Positions 19,501 through 27,183 of a stretch of 64,000 bases of DNA are shown one piece after another. Within the stretch, counting starts at the first letter, position 1; the number at the start of each line of letters is the position of its first letter. The notes beneath the pieces were generated by a model. The model had not been told where the DNA came from, searched no databases, and worked only from the letters and a program-made list of their open reading frames with translations. The translations under genes and the position numbers were made by a program. This DNA comes from Microbulbifer sp. Q7 (GTDB taxonomy: Bacteria; Pseudomonadota; Gammaproteobacteria; Pseudomonadales; Cellvibrionaceae), in NCBI RefSeq assembly GCF_001639145.1, contig NZ_LROY01000001.1, positions 1,180,501 through 1,244,500 of the forward strand. The letters are read 5' to 3'.

Positions 19501-19781
19501 AGAACGCCGGCATTGTCGATGGTGAGCGTCCGCACATCGGTGGCGGCGATGGTCCCATTCAGGCTGGCCCCCGGCAGAATATCAATCGTTAAGTCTCTGA
19601 GGTTGTCGACCGCAAATCCAGGATCGCTACCGGAGCAGGTGATGGTGTCGCCGGACATCGGCGGGACCGGCTGGCAGTCTGCTTGTGCCCAGGGAGCCAA
19701 AACGCCAGATGTGCAAAGCAGGATGACGAGGAGTGCGAAGGGCGCTGCCCTGTAGCTGGGCTGTCGATGCGTCAAATCCAT
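16515..19781 (-). CDS. Autotransporter with poly-Ser/Gly linker
   Basis: A 1,088-residue type V secreted protein. After a signal peptide (ending near APWAQA) comes a passenger of about 480 residues made of beta-solenoid-style repeats (LTIDNAGVLQSVSLLNIG, IVNRATGNINQFLTINGDGDN, VNQGTLNQG, DTVINRAGARINAQVDQGSGDDT). Then follow about 255 residues of Ser/Gly/Thr only, and a C-terminal autotransporter barrel of about 300 residues (SALWVRAFGDQLKLSQGG... to ARLGFHKKW, ending in an aromatic). Probably an adhesin or surface-display protein. The low-complexity linker is encoded by a tandem DNA repeat (separate entry). Poly-Ser linkers are a known habit of Saccharophagus/Microbulbifer-type bacteria. Confidence 0.88.
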   Translation of the reverse strand: MDLTHRQPSYRAAPFALLVILLCTSGVLAPWAQADCQPVPPMSGDTITCSGSDPGFAVDNLRDLTIDILPGASLNGTIAATDVRTLTIDNAGVLQSVSLLNIGLLNFDNVGTINQGLEMSGDGDHNIVNRATGNINQFLTINGDGDNSVVNQGTLNQGITASGNGSLRITNEASATINSGILVTGDADTIVDNSGTIQGTAVSLDGGSDTVINRAGARINAQVDQGSGDDTFVMEGGFVNSVQQGDGKDQATILGGVLTSYMAGADNDELTWSGGQVRNLDMQDGDDNVRLIGLTDTNLMGYPINGGLGTDELEWENTIGGRPDRLTQWEQIRLLSGSELTMNGDLILGDSGTNTGSLFIDRSATLFANQGQRRIAPAVPGNSVDLRNAGLIDMTGNNSPFDILSLTGDYLGQNGRMALDTFLASDDSPSDYLRTIGNEQGSTQLFINNTNGPGALTVADGILVNLVIDGRSTPSTFSLANIVAAGPYEYLLFRGGVSAGTENNWYLRSHMANSSSSSSSSSSSGGSGSSSSSSSSGGSTSSSSSGSSSSSGSSSGSSSSSSGSSSSSSGSSGGSTSSSSSGSSSSSGSSSGSSSSSSSSSSSSSGSSGGSTSSSSSSGSSGGSTSSSSSGSSSSSGSSSGSSSSSSSSSSSSSGSSGGSTSSSSSSGSSGGSTSSSSSGSSSSSGSSSGSSSSSSSSSSSSSGSSGGSTSSSSSGSSSSSGSSSSGSSSGSSSSSGSSSSGSSSSSSSSSSSGSSSSSGSSSSGGTGIITPIYRPEVPTHVALPSVSRALTMETVGTFHEREGEQAWSKRNNGSSALWVRAFGDQLKLSQGGTVDQKYDGNLWGIQLGVPIYGRSSAGGQRDIFGVMIGRGGANGDVSGFALAQKNLATGKVELDQHNLGGYWTHHWPGGAYFDGVLLLSSFDGESRSYRGVSADIDGNEITASMEVGIPIPLDGTWTLEPQGQLIWQHQNMSGSQDRFSNISFDNVNALTARIGGRFVADILHGNNLWRPYFKANIWHEDHGSDPVYFNTTPIFVGRGQTMLETGIGLTVDFSGTTSLFGIIDYTQDIDSGELESFEARLGFHKKW
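17480..18250 (-). repeat. Tandem repeats coding the poly-Ser/Gly linker
   Basis: The linker DNA is built from near-identical blocks beginning GACGTGCTGCC(A/G)CCGGAGC on the plus strand at 17650, 17758, 17905 and 18052, with a diverged block at 18160. Spacings are 108, 147, 147 and 108 bases, so the unit is 36 codons with an optional 13-codon insert. All lengths are multiples of three, so copy-number change keeps the frame and would change only linker length. Confidence 0.85.
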
Positions 19782-19916
19782 AGGTGTTTCTCAGCGTCAT
19801 TTCCCGTGACCCGTGTGCCGGTTTCTGGCCAGACCGTGGTAGTTGATCCGCGGATGTCAGTATTGACAGCTTTAGTTGGTTATTGGGATGGCCCAAGTTT
19901 AGGCCGGCACCGGTGT

Positions 19917-19949
19917 TTGACGGGGTTTTCGCAGGCACTGTGGTACGAT
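19917..19949 (+). promoter_or_regulatory. Candidate promoter of the diguanylate cyclase gene
   Basis: TGGTACGAT (19941-19949) fits an extended -10 box (TGnTAnnnT). TTGACG at 19917-19922 is a -35-like hexamer but sits 21 bases away, longer than ideal. Start codon at 19994. Confidence 0.35.
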
Positions 19950-19993
19950 TCCGCGTCATTTATTCAATAAAATAAGCGTGGGAAGTGAGCGCG

Positions 19994-21694
19994 ATGGAGT
20001 TCGCACGGTGGGTTTGGGGAGTGGCGCTGATCGGCCTTTCGCTGAGCGCCTGGGCGAGCCCGTTTGTTGCCGGGGAGGGGCAGGGTCCGCAAAGCCTTGC
20101 TCCGTATTTGCAAATCCTGGTCGATGAGCCGGGTAAGCTGGAGCTTCAGGATGTTCGGGCGGCGACACAGCAGCGGTGGCAGAGTGGTGCCAGTGCAAAC
20201 TTTGGTTTTAGTGACGCGGCCTACTGGGTAGCAATTACTCTACGGAATCCCAGCGATGCCCCCTTGGGGATGATCATTCGCCAGGATTACCCACTGATTG
20301 ACCAGCTGGATTTCTGGCAGCCTTCCCTTGATGGCGGCTGGCGGCATACAGCAACCGGTGACCGGCGCCCATTCAACTCGCGGCCGTTGAATTTGCGCGA
20401 TTTCGTTTTCCCGGTCACGCTACCGGCGAATACCACACACACCTTTTACCTGCGCTACCAGACGGCGGGCTCGATGAATATCGGCCTTAGTGTCAGCAGT
20501 GAGGCCGCATTTCTACCGCAACTGGGGAAAGAGCAACTATTGCTCGGTATCTACTACGGTGGCTTCCTGGTTCTGGTGATCTATAACCTGTTCCTCTTTC
20601 TGGCCGTGCGGGATCGGGCCTACGCCTATTACATGGGTTATGCCATCAGTTATGGGCTTTATTTCGGGGTGCATAATGGTGTTTCTTTCCAGTACCTGTG
20701 GCCCGGAAACCCCTGGCTGGCCAATCAGAGCCTGCTGATTCTGCTCGGACTGACATTGATCTTCGGCATCCAGTTTGTGCGCACTGTTTGCTCTGGCCCC
20801 CGACTGGCACCGCGTACCGACCGGGTTGCCCGTGGGATTCTGTACGCACTGTTCCCGTTAACGGCGATTGCACCTTTCGTCGGTTATGGGCCGATGATCG
20901 TGTTGCTTGCGCTATTTACCCTGGTGCTTTCCATTCTGTTCATGGTGATGGGGGTGATCAGCCTGTTACGCGGCTCGGTTCCCGCGCGTTACTTTTTGGT
21001 GGGGTGGACGGCTCTGTTGGTGAGTGTAGTCATCTACATGCTGAAAACGTTCGGCCTGGTGCCGCACAACGCATTTACCCACAACGCCTTTCAGGTGGGG
21101 GCGTTGGTGGAAATGGTGCTGTTGTCGCTGGCGTTGGGTGCCAGGGTAGGGGAAATACAGCGGTACGGTTATACGGACCAGTTAACCACGCTATTCAATC
21201 GTCGCTACTTTGATGAGCGGTTGACGCGGGAGTTTACCCTCGCCGCTCGCAGTGGGACACCGCTGGCATTGCTACTTCTTGACCTCGACCATTTCAAGGC
21301 GATTAACGATCGACTGGGGCATGTCCGCGGTGATGATGCCCTGTGTGCGGTCGGGCAGCTGTTACGAAAGCAAGTGCGCAAACCGGTATTGGCCTGTCGT
21401 TATGGCGGCGAGGAGTTCGCAATCCTCCTGCCTCGTACCGACCGTGAGCAGGCATCCGCGGTTGCCGAACGACTGCTCAAGCTGGTGTCGGAGCTGGCAC
21501 TGGACGGAATATCGCTGAGTGCAAGTATCGGTATTGCCTCGTTCGAACGCCAAAACTATACCTCCGCCGTGCAGCTCATTGAAGCCGCTGACGCCGCACT
21601 GTATCGCGCCAAACAGTCTGGTCGTAATCGGTTTGAGTTGGCGCAGTGTGATTCAGATGTGAATCCGCCAACATTGGCAGCGGTGACACAATAA
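19994..21694 (+). CDS. Membrane diguanylate cyclase, 7TMR-DISM + GGDEF
   Basis: Makes c-di-GMP in response to an extracytoplasmic signal. The 566-residue protein has a signal peptide (MEFARWVWGVALIGLSLSAWA), a periplasmic 7TMR-DISM extracellular domain (FSDAAYWVAITLRNPSD...QDYPLIDQLDFWQP...TFYLRYQTAGSM), seven membrane spans from GIYYGGFLVLVIYNLFLFL, and a C-terminal GGDEF domain (TDQLTTLFNRRYFDERL; DLDHFKAINDRLGH; active site RYGGEEFAILLP). The residues five before GGEEF are not RxxD, so the usual product-inhibition I-site is absent. ATG 19994 preferred to GTG 19985 because GGGAAG is well spaced from it. Confidence 0.92.
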   Translation: MEFARWVWGVALIGLSLSAWASPFVAGEGQGPQSLAPYLQILVDEPGKLELQDVRAATQQRWQSGASANFGFSDAAYWVAITLRNPSDAPLGMIIRQDYPLIDQLDFWQPSLDGGWRHTATGDRRPFNSRPLNLRDFVFPVTLPANTTHTFYLRYQTAGSMNIGLSVSSEAAFLPQLGKEQLLLGIYYGGFLVLVIYNLFLFLAVRDRAYAYYMGYAISYGLYFGVHNGVSFQYLWPGNPWLANQSLLILLGLTLIFGIQFVRTVCSGPRLAPRTDRVARGILYALFPLTAIAPFVGYGPMIVLLALFTLVLSILFMVMGVISLLRGSVPARYFLVGWTALLVSVVIYMLKTFGLVPHNAFTHNAFQVGALVEMVLLSLALGARVGEIQRYGYTDQLTTLFNRRYFDERLTREFTLAARSGTPLALLLLDLDHFKAINDRLGHVRGDDALCAVGQLLRKQVRKPVLACRYGGEEFAILLPRTDREQASAVAERLLKLVSELALDGISLSASIGIASFERQNYTSAVQLIEAADAALYRAKQSGRNRFELAQCDSDVNPPTLAAVTQ

Positions 21695-21753
21695 ACGCAC
21701 TGAAAGTATCGATCGCCTAACCCCCGGCACTTGACCCCCAGAAGGAATTCAGT

Positions 21754-22287
21754 ATGAAAACCCCTGCCAGCATATTGCTTACCATTTTACTCAACTCACC
21801 GCTGGCGCTGTCCGCAGAGTTTTCCAAAGGACCAGTGATTAAGAATTATGGCGGTGTTGCGGAAGTGAAGCAGACCGTGCCGCTGTCGGGGCAGGAGCGA
21901 TTCAAGGTGGTGTTCGATGTGTCGGATCAGGGCGATAAAGACAAAGCCAATCGCCGTTTTGAGAGTCTCGCCCGCTTCCTGAATATGCAGGCTCGCGCGG
22001 GGGTTCCCCCTGAGCAGATTGCGCTGGCGCTGGTGGTGCATGGTAAGGCGGGGTTTGACCTGCTCAATGATCAGCAGTTTGAGGAAAAGTTCGGTGCTAA
22101 AAATCCCAACGCACCTCTGCTGAAGGCGCTACAGGAACATGGTGTGACGATACACCTGTGTGGCCAGTCGGCCGCTTACCACCGCATTGAAAATACGCAC
22201 TTACTACCTGGCATCAATATGGCACTGTCAGCCATGACGGCAAACGCCCTGCTGCAGCAGCAAGGGTACACTCTGAATCCGTTTTAA
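21754..22287 (+). CDS. Periplasmic DsrE/DsrF-like protein
   Basis: A 177-residue protein with a signal peptide (MKTPASILLTILLNSPLALSA) and a DsrE-like alpha/beta fold: FKVVFDVSDQGDKDKANRRFESLARFLNM, ALALVVHGKAGFDLL, and a conserved C-terminal cysteine in GVTIHLCGQSAAY, followed by a hydrophobic helix. The single Cys is where DsrE/TusD proteins carry sulfur, so a sulfur-relay or redox role is possible. AGAAGGA precedes the ATG. It follows the diguanylate cyclase by 59 bases with no visible terminator, so co-transcription is possible. Confidence 0.8.
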   Translation: MKTPASILLTILLNSPLALSAEFSKGPVIKNYGGVAEVKQTVPLSGQERFKVVFDVSDQGDKDKANRRFESLARFLNMQARAGVPPEQIALALVVHGKAGFDLLNDQQFEEKFGAKNPNAPLLKALQEHGVTIHLCGQSAAYHRIENTHLLPGINMALSAMTANALLQQQGYTLNPF

Positions 22288-22315
22288 AAGGGCACCCGCG
22301 GTGTGTCCTCTCCAG

Positions 22316-22828
22316 TCAGCGCAGTAGCAGTTCGTTGTCGATGGGGATGAATCTGCTCGCGGCACTGATCAGTGTGCCTGCGGTCAGTGCGCGAACCCCA
22401 TACACTTCGACTACTTTGCCGTAGTCGCAGCGTAGCTTGTTCACCAGAAGATCAAAATCCCCATCGCCGGAAACCAGAATGACGGTGTCTGCGACACGGC
22501 CATATTCCAGCGCGTCGATGGTGATCCCCACATCCCAGTCGCCTTTTGCCGAGCCATCGGAGCGCTGGATATAGGGTTTCAGTTTTACCTCGAAGCCGAT
22601 GGCCCTGAGTATATTTTGAAATTCCCGCTGCTTTGGATCACCGCGATCAATGGCATAGGCAATGGCGGTGGTGACCTGTCTTCCTTGTGTGGCCCTGGAC
22701 CAGAAAGCGTTGTAATCGAAGTTGCAGCGGAATGTCTGTCGGGCCGTGTAGTACACATTCTGCACATCCACAAAAATTGCCACTTTTTCGACGTCGCAGG
22801 GTTTTGAATTTTGATCACTGGTATCCAT
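22316..22828 (-). CDS. NYN-domain (LabA/DUF88-type) putative ribonuclease
   Basis: A 170-residue PIN-like NYN protein. The acidic active-site positions are visible: VAIFVDVQNVYYTAR near residue 17, WDVGITIDALEY, and ILVSGDGDFDLLVNKLR, the typical D-N/D/DGDFD set. Family members are thought to be Mg2+-dependent RNases. It is convergent with the DsrE-like gene and sits 35 bases after the start of the downstream-encoded PAS kinase, so the kinase and NYN gene are likely separate units with the kinase on the same strand below it. Confidence 0.85.
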   Translation of the reverse strand: MDTSDQNSKPCDVEKVAIFVDVQNVYYTARQTFRCNFDYNAFWSRATQGRQVTTAIAYAIDRGDPKQREFQNILRAIGFEVKLKPYIQRSDGSAKGDWDVGITIDALEYGRVADTVILVSGDGDFDLLVNKLRCDYGKVVEVYGVRALTAGTLISAASRFIPIDNELLLR

Positions 22829-22863
22829 CAGGGCCTTTCTTGTGGTTGCGGCTTCGATATTTC

Positions 22864-24735
22864 CTACTGGGTCTCGACGGGAGTCCCTGCGTGTCGTTTG
22901 TATTTCCGAATGGCAGAAATCAGCTGCGGGAAAGCAATGGGCTTGGTCAGGTAGTCATCCATACCCGCCTCCAGTGCCGCAGTTCTCTGTTCACTGAAGG
23001 CCGCGGCAGAGAGGCCGATAATTGGGACCTGGCGGATTTCCGGTAGCTGACGAATTTCCCGGGTGGCCTCAAGGCCGTTCAGGCCGGGCAACTGGACATC
23101 CATAAATATCAGGTCGGGGCGTATCGTCAGTGCTTTTTCAACGCCCTCACGCCCGCTGGTGACAAATGTGGTGATTACGCCTATATCATCGCAGAAGGCC
23201 TGCATCAGCGCCTGGTTGAGCGCGTTGTCTTCGACAATCAGCGCCCTGATGCCTCGCAGCTCTGCAAGGGCACTGTTATCACTTTCTGGCTGTGGTGCCA
23301 CCGGACTTCCACAGCGCAGTGGTAGCCGCACCTGAAAGCGGGTTCCACGTTCGCGTTCGCCGTCCAAACAGATCTCGCCGCCCAGAAGTTCCACCAGACT
23401 GCGGGTAATCGGAAGCCCCAGGCCGGTGCCCCGGGCCTGCCCATCGGCGGACTTGTCTACCTGCTCAAACGGCTCAAAGATAACCGCCCGCTGTTCCGTG
23501 GGGATGCCAATTCCATCATCGATAACTTCGATGAGTAGAATTTCTGTGCCAGCCTGATCCGTTTGTTGATTAAATTTAACTTCTATCGTGCTCGCTTTCG
23601 GTGAAAACTTGATGGCATTGCCCATCAGGTTGATCAGTATCTGTGACAGCTTGCCGCGATCACATCGGACGAATTCGGGCAGTCGTGGATCCATATCGCA
23701 CGAAAAGTGCAGTGATTTTTTGGCGGCAAGCGACTCACAGGAAACAAGGATGCTCTTGATCAGGCCGCGCAATTGGAAGTCTTCATCAATGGCTTCGATT
23801 TTCCCGGCCTCGATGCGGGAGATGTCCAGGACATCATTGACCAGTTCCGCCAGCCCCTGACCGCTGATGGCAATTTTTTCCAGAAAGCCGCGAAATTCTG
23901 GCGGGAGGTCACGCGTTGTACTGCGGTTCAACAGCAACTGGCTGAAACCGACAATACCGTTAAGCGGTGTGCGAATTTCGTGACTCATGTTGGTGAGAAA
24001 CTGGGTCTTGGAGCGGCTGTAGAACTCTGCTTTTTCCTTGGCCTGAACCAGTTCCCGTTCCAGCGCCTTGCGATCCGTGATATCCAGGATGACGCCAATC
24101 AGCCCCCCCAGGCGGCCATCTTCCAGTTCATAGGCGGCCTTGTTGAATATCACGTCATGCAGGCTGCCATCGGCATAGACCACTTGTGCCTCGTAGATCT
24201 GCTGCCCCCGCTGCAGCATCAGTTCGATATCTTTTTCGTGATAGATCTTCGCCTGTGGACCCGGTGAAACCCCGTAAACCGACCGCCCAACGATGTTCTC
24301 CCGGCTCTTGCCAAGAAAGACCTCGAATGCCCGGTTGCAGCCGGTATAAATACCTTTGGCATTTTTGTAGAAAATCGGCGCGGGGATGGCATCAATCAGG
24401 ATCTGGAGAAACTGAAGCTGATCAGAAAGTGCCAGCTCAGTGGCTTCCCGCTCCAGCAGTTCCCGCTGATAGCGAGCGTTCAGACTTTCCTGATGTGTGA
24501 GCATCGCCGAGAGACGCGCGATGAGCCGACGGTGCCGGCGATACATCAGATAGCAGCCGATACCAACCAGGGCGACGGCAAGGAAGATTCTTGCCAGCGT
24601 ACCCAGTAACTCCTGGTCGCGTGGAAGCCACAGGACGAGCATCCACTCGCTGATGCCCAATAAGGTTACAACCGCAAGGCCCCCAGGCAGATAGTAGCGC
24701 TTGAGTGGGAACTGGGTCCGGGATGAAAAAATCAT
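22864..24735 (-). CDS. PAS-containing hybrid sensor histidine kinase
   Basis: A 623-residue membrane kinase. Two N-terminal spans (YYLPGGLAVVTLLGISEWML; LLGTLARIFLAVALVGIGCYL) enclose a very short periplasmic loop. A coiled segment leads to a PAS/PAC domain (LIDAIPAPIFYKNAKGIYTGCN...), HisKA (SHEIRTPLNGIVGFSQ, His ~253), HATPase_c (DDGIGIPTEQ; GTGLGLPITRSL) and a C-terminal receiver (ALIVEDNALNQ, Asp in LIFMDVQLPGLNG, YLTKPI). The short loop and PAS suggest cytoplasmic or redox sensing. No dedicated response regulator lies beside it. Confidence 0.92.
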   Translation of the reverse strand: MIFSSRTQFPLKRYYLPGGLAVVTLLGISEWMLVLWLPRDQELLGTLARIFLAVALVGIGCYLMYRRHRRLIARLSAMLTHQESLNARYQRELLEREATELALSDQLQFLQILIDAIPAPIFYKNAKGIYTGCNRAFEVFLGKSRENIVGRSVYGVSPGPQAKIYHEKDIELMLQRGQQIYEAQVVYADGSLHDVIFNKAAYELEDGRLGGLIGVILDITDRKALERELVQAKEKAEFYSRSKTQFLTNMSHEIRTPLNGIVGFSQLLLNRSTTRDLPPEFRGFLEKIAISGQGLAELVNDVLDISRIEAGKIEAIDEDFQLRGLIKSILVSCESLAAKKSLHFSCDMDPRLPEFVRCDRGKLSQILINLMGNAIKFSPKASTIEVKFNQQTDQAGTEILLIEVIDDGIGIPTEQRAVIFEPFEQVDKSADGQARGTGLGLPITRSLVELLGGEICLDGERERGTRFQVRLPLRCGSPVAPQPESDNSALAELRGIRALIVEDNALNQALMQAFCDDIGVITTFVTSGREGVEKALTIRPDLIFMDVQLPGLNGLEATREIRQLPEIRQVPIIGLSAAAFSEQRTAALEAGMDDYLTKPIAFPQLISAIRKYKRHAGTPVETQ

Positions 24736-24904
24736 AGCGGAGTTCTGTAATGGCGTTTAGGCCTATCACACTACGCATGCTGGCTGGCTCAGGCAATATC
24801 CTACAGCGGTGAAATTCACTGGAAAGTGGAAATCTACCGGGAGTAACAAGACGTGCTGGTTATTTTTTTCTTCGTTGATTAGAAGCTGACAAACGTTTTG
24901 GCGC

Positions 24905-24931
24905 AAAAAAGCCCGCATGAGCGGGCTTCTT
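24905..24931 (-). terminator. Rho-independent terminator of ettA
   Basis: Read on the minus strand, GAAGCCCGC pairs with GCGGGCTTT around a TCAT loop and is followed by a T-run (TTTTTTGCGCC). It lies 19 bases past the ettA stop. Confidence 0.85.
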
Positions 24932-24949
24932 TGCTTTCTCTAAAACCGA

Positions 24950-26614
24950 TCAGGTTTTGAGCTTTTTGTACTGCATCCGATGCGGCGTAGCATTCTCACC
25001 GTTGCGCGCCACGAAGTCCTCGTGGTATTCGGTATAGTTGCCTTCGAAGAACACCACGTTGCTGTCGCCCTCGTAGGCGAGGATGTGGGTTGCCACCCGG
25101 TCGAGGAACCAGCGATCGTGCGAGATCACCATGGCGCAGCCGGGGAAGCTCAGCAGGGCTTCTTCCAGTGCGCGCAGGGTTTCGATGTCGAGGTCGTTGG
25201 AGGGTTCGTCCAGCAGCAGCACGTTGGCGCCCTGTTTCAGGGTGTAGGCCAGGTGCAGGCGACCGCGCTCACCACCGGAGAGTTCGCCGACGCGTTTCTG
25301 CTGATCGCTGCCCTTGAAGTTGAAGCGGCCGATATAGTTCCGCGAGCCCACTTCGTAGTTGTTGATCTTGAGCAGGTCGTGGCCGTCGGAAATGCATTCC
25401 CACACGGTCTTGTTGTCGTCCAGGTTCTCGCGGCTCTGGTCGACGCTGGCGATCTGCACGGTTTCACCGATTTTGATTTCGCCGGAATCCGGTTGCTCCT
25501 TGCCAGTGATCATGCGGAACAGGGTGGATTTACCGGCGCCGTTACCGCCGACGATGCCGACGATGGCACCCTTGGGTACGCGGAACGACAGGTTGTCGAT
25601 GAGTACGCGGTCGCCGAAGGATTTGCTCACGTTGACCAGCTCGATCACATTGTCACCCAGGCGCTCGCCCGGCGGAATGTAGATCTCGTTGGTCTCGTTG
25701 CGGGCCTGGAATTCCTGGGACTGCATTTCTTCGAGGCGGGACAGGCGCGCCTTGTTCTTGGACTGGCGGCCCTTCGGGTTCTGTCGCGCCCACTCCAGTT
25801 CCTTCTGCATGGCCTTGGCACGGGCCTGTTCACCTTTCTGCTCCTGCTCCAGGCGCTTCTCTTTCTGCTCCAGCCAGGTGGTGTAGTTACCTTCCCAGGG
25901 AATACCGTAACCGCGGTCCAGTTCCAGAATCCAGCCGGCCACATTGTCGAGGAAGTAGCGGTCGTGGGTAATGGCCACCACGGTGCCGTCGAAGTCGTGC
26001 AGGAAGCGCTCCAGCCAGAATACGGATTCCGCATCCAGGTGGTTGGTGGGTTCGTCCAGCAGCAGCATGTCCGGGCGCGACAGCAACAGGCGGCACAGGG
26101 CCACACGGCGCTTTTCACCGCCGGACAGGTTGTTCACGTCGGCGTCCCAGGGTGGCAGGCGCAGGGCGTCGGCGGCCACTTCGAGGCGGTGTTCCAGGTT
26201 GTGCGCGTCCCAGGCCTGGATGATGTCTTCGAACTGTTGCTGCTTTTTGGCCAGGGCGTCGAAGTCGGCGTCGGGCTCGGCGTAGTCGGCGTAGACCTGT
26301 TCCAGGCCGGCGAGGGCGTCGATGGCTTCGCGCATGCCGTCTTCGACGTTACCGCGCACGTTCTTGGCGGGGTCCAGCTGGGGCTCCTGCGGCAGGTAGC
26401 CGACCTTGATGCCGGGCATGGCGCGGGCTTCACCGTTATAGTCCTGATCGACCCCGGCCATGATGCGCAGCAGGGTGGACTTACCGGCACCGTTGAGGCC
26501 GAGTACGCCGATTTTGGCGCCAGGGAAGAAGGACAGGGAAATATCTTTCAGAATTTCACGCTTGGGCGGAACAACCTTGCCCACGCGGTTCATTGTGTAT
26601 ACGTATTCAGCCAT
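24950..26614 (-). CDS. ettA: Energy-dependent translational throttle protein EttA (ABC-F)
   Basis: ABC-F ATPase that binds the ribosomal E site and gates entry into elongation according to ATP/ADP ratio. The 554-residue protein (E. coli EttA 555) has two ABC cassettes: Walker A GLNGAGKST and GGNGAGKST, signatures LSGGEKRRVALC and LSGGERGRLHLA, and Walker B LLLDEPTNHLD and LLLDEPSNDLD, with the arm/linker region between. Start is ATG 26614 (MAEYVYTMNRVGK), matching the family N-terminus; an upstream in-frame ATG would add 21 unrelated residues. Confidence 0.97.
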   Translation of the reverse strand: MAEYVYTMNRVGKVVPPKREILKDISLSFFPGAKIGVLGLNGAGKSTLLRIMAGVDQDYNGEARAMPGIKVGYLPQEPQLDPAKNVRGNVEDGMREAIDALAGLEQVYADYAEPDADFDALAKKQQQFEDIIQAWDAHNLEHRLEVAADALRLPPWDADVNNLSGGEKRRVALCRLLLSRPDMLLLDEPTNHLDAESVFWLERFLHDFDGTVVAITHDRYFLDNVAGWILELDRGYGIPWEGNYTTWLEQKEKRLEQEQKGEQARAKAMQKELEWARQNPKGRQSKNKARLSRLEEMQSQEFQARNETNEIYIPPGERLGDNVIELVNVSKSFGDRVLIDNLSFRVPKGAIVGIVGGNGAGKSTLFRMITGKEQPDSGEIKIGETVQIASVDQSRENLDDNKTVWECISDGHDLLKINNYEVGSRNYIGRFNFKGSDQQKRVGELSGGERGRLHLAYTLKQGANVLLLDEPSNDLDIETLRALEEALLSFPGCAMVISHDRWFLDRVATHILAYEGDSNVVFFEGNYTEYHEDFVARNGENATPHRMQYKKLKT

Positions 26615-26737
26615 TAGAGCTCTAATCCAGTCGGTCAGAATTTGCGCGCAAGTTATCAGGTTGGTGGGAAACTTCAACCTGTGGGGGGCGGATAGCCCTG
26701 CGGTGGTTTTCGGTCAGGTTTAGTGGCGTCGCTGCTA

Positions 26738-26844
26738 CCGGTAAACCCCATGCGAGACACGAGCTAGGCGCCCCCCCTCAACCCATCCATGGGGGCTCGG
26801 ACGCGGCCGTCCAGGCCGCGTACCGTCTTGCGAGGGGTTTCCCG
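26738..26844 (-). repeat. Palindromic repeat, degenerate copy in reverse orientation
   Basis: Outer arms 26739-26758 and 26825-26844 are imperfectly complementary (AAACCCC...GAC against GTC...GGGGTTT). The inside, read on the minus strand, has GAGCCCCCATGGATGGGTT, matching the core of the copy at 40980-41127. It lies back to back with the next copy, both in the ettA/hibch gap. Confidence 0.6.
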
Positions 26845-26929
26845 ATATCAGCGCCTTTGCTTTGAGTATCGTGCTTTCTACGGTCTTCCGAGTTGCCGGC
26901 TACGAAGTAAGGGAGGTCAGTGCTAAGGC

Positions 26930-27078
26930 GGAGTGGCGGGGAAAGGTTTTTAAAAGCGTCGGCGACAGGGGCCGAAGGCGCCGCGTTGAAGCGGCCGGGC
27001 CACGTCGCCGACGCAGCGTACAGGGATGTATCCACAGCGGTTTTGAAAACCTTTCCCCGGTGCTTCGCCGCCACCATA
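26930..27078 (+). repeat. Palindromic repeat with nested inner palindrome
   Basis: Outer arms 26937-26955 and 27041-27059 pair over 19 bp with one G-U. Inside, GCGTCGGCGAC (26956-26966) pairs perfectly with GTCGCCGACGC (27004-27014). The core TACAGGGATGTATCCACAGCGG follows the family pattern, and the right flank CCCCGGTGCTTCGCCGCC extends the stem. Upstream of the HIBCH gene it would form a very long RNA hairpin. Confidence 0.8.
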
Positions 27079-27183
27079 GGAGCGTTAGGACGTACCACCG
27101 AACATCGCAGGGTGAAGGAGGTAATGCCACCACCACCCCATCTATGTTTAACTTTGCCCCAAATAAGACAAGCGGGAACCAGT

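Noticed and set aside
16515..19781. Phase-variable gene switched by frameshift in the repeat
   Set aside because: All repeat spacings are multiples of three, so copy change alters length but not frame.
24980..26617. 545-codon open frame opposite ettA
   Set aside because: Antisense shadow of a conserved gene with biased codon use; composition is unlike any protein and no start signal is present.
26920..27183. N-terminal extension of the HIBCH frame
   Set aside because: It runs through the palindromic repeat; the family N-terminus begins at 27184.
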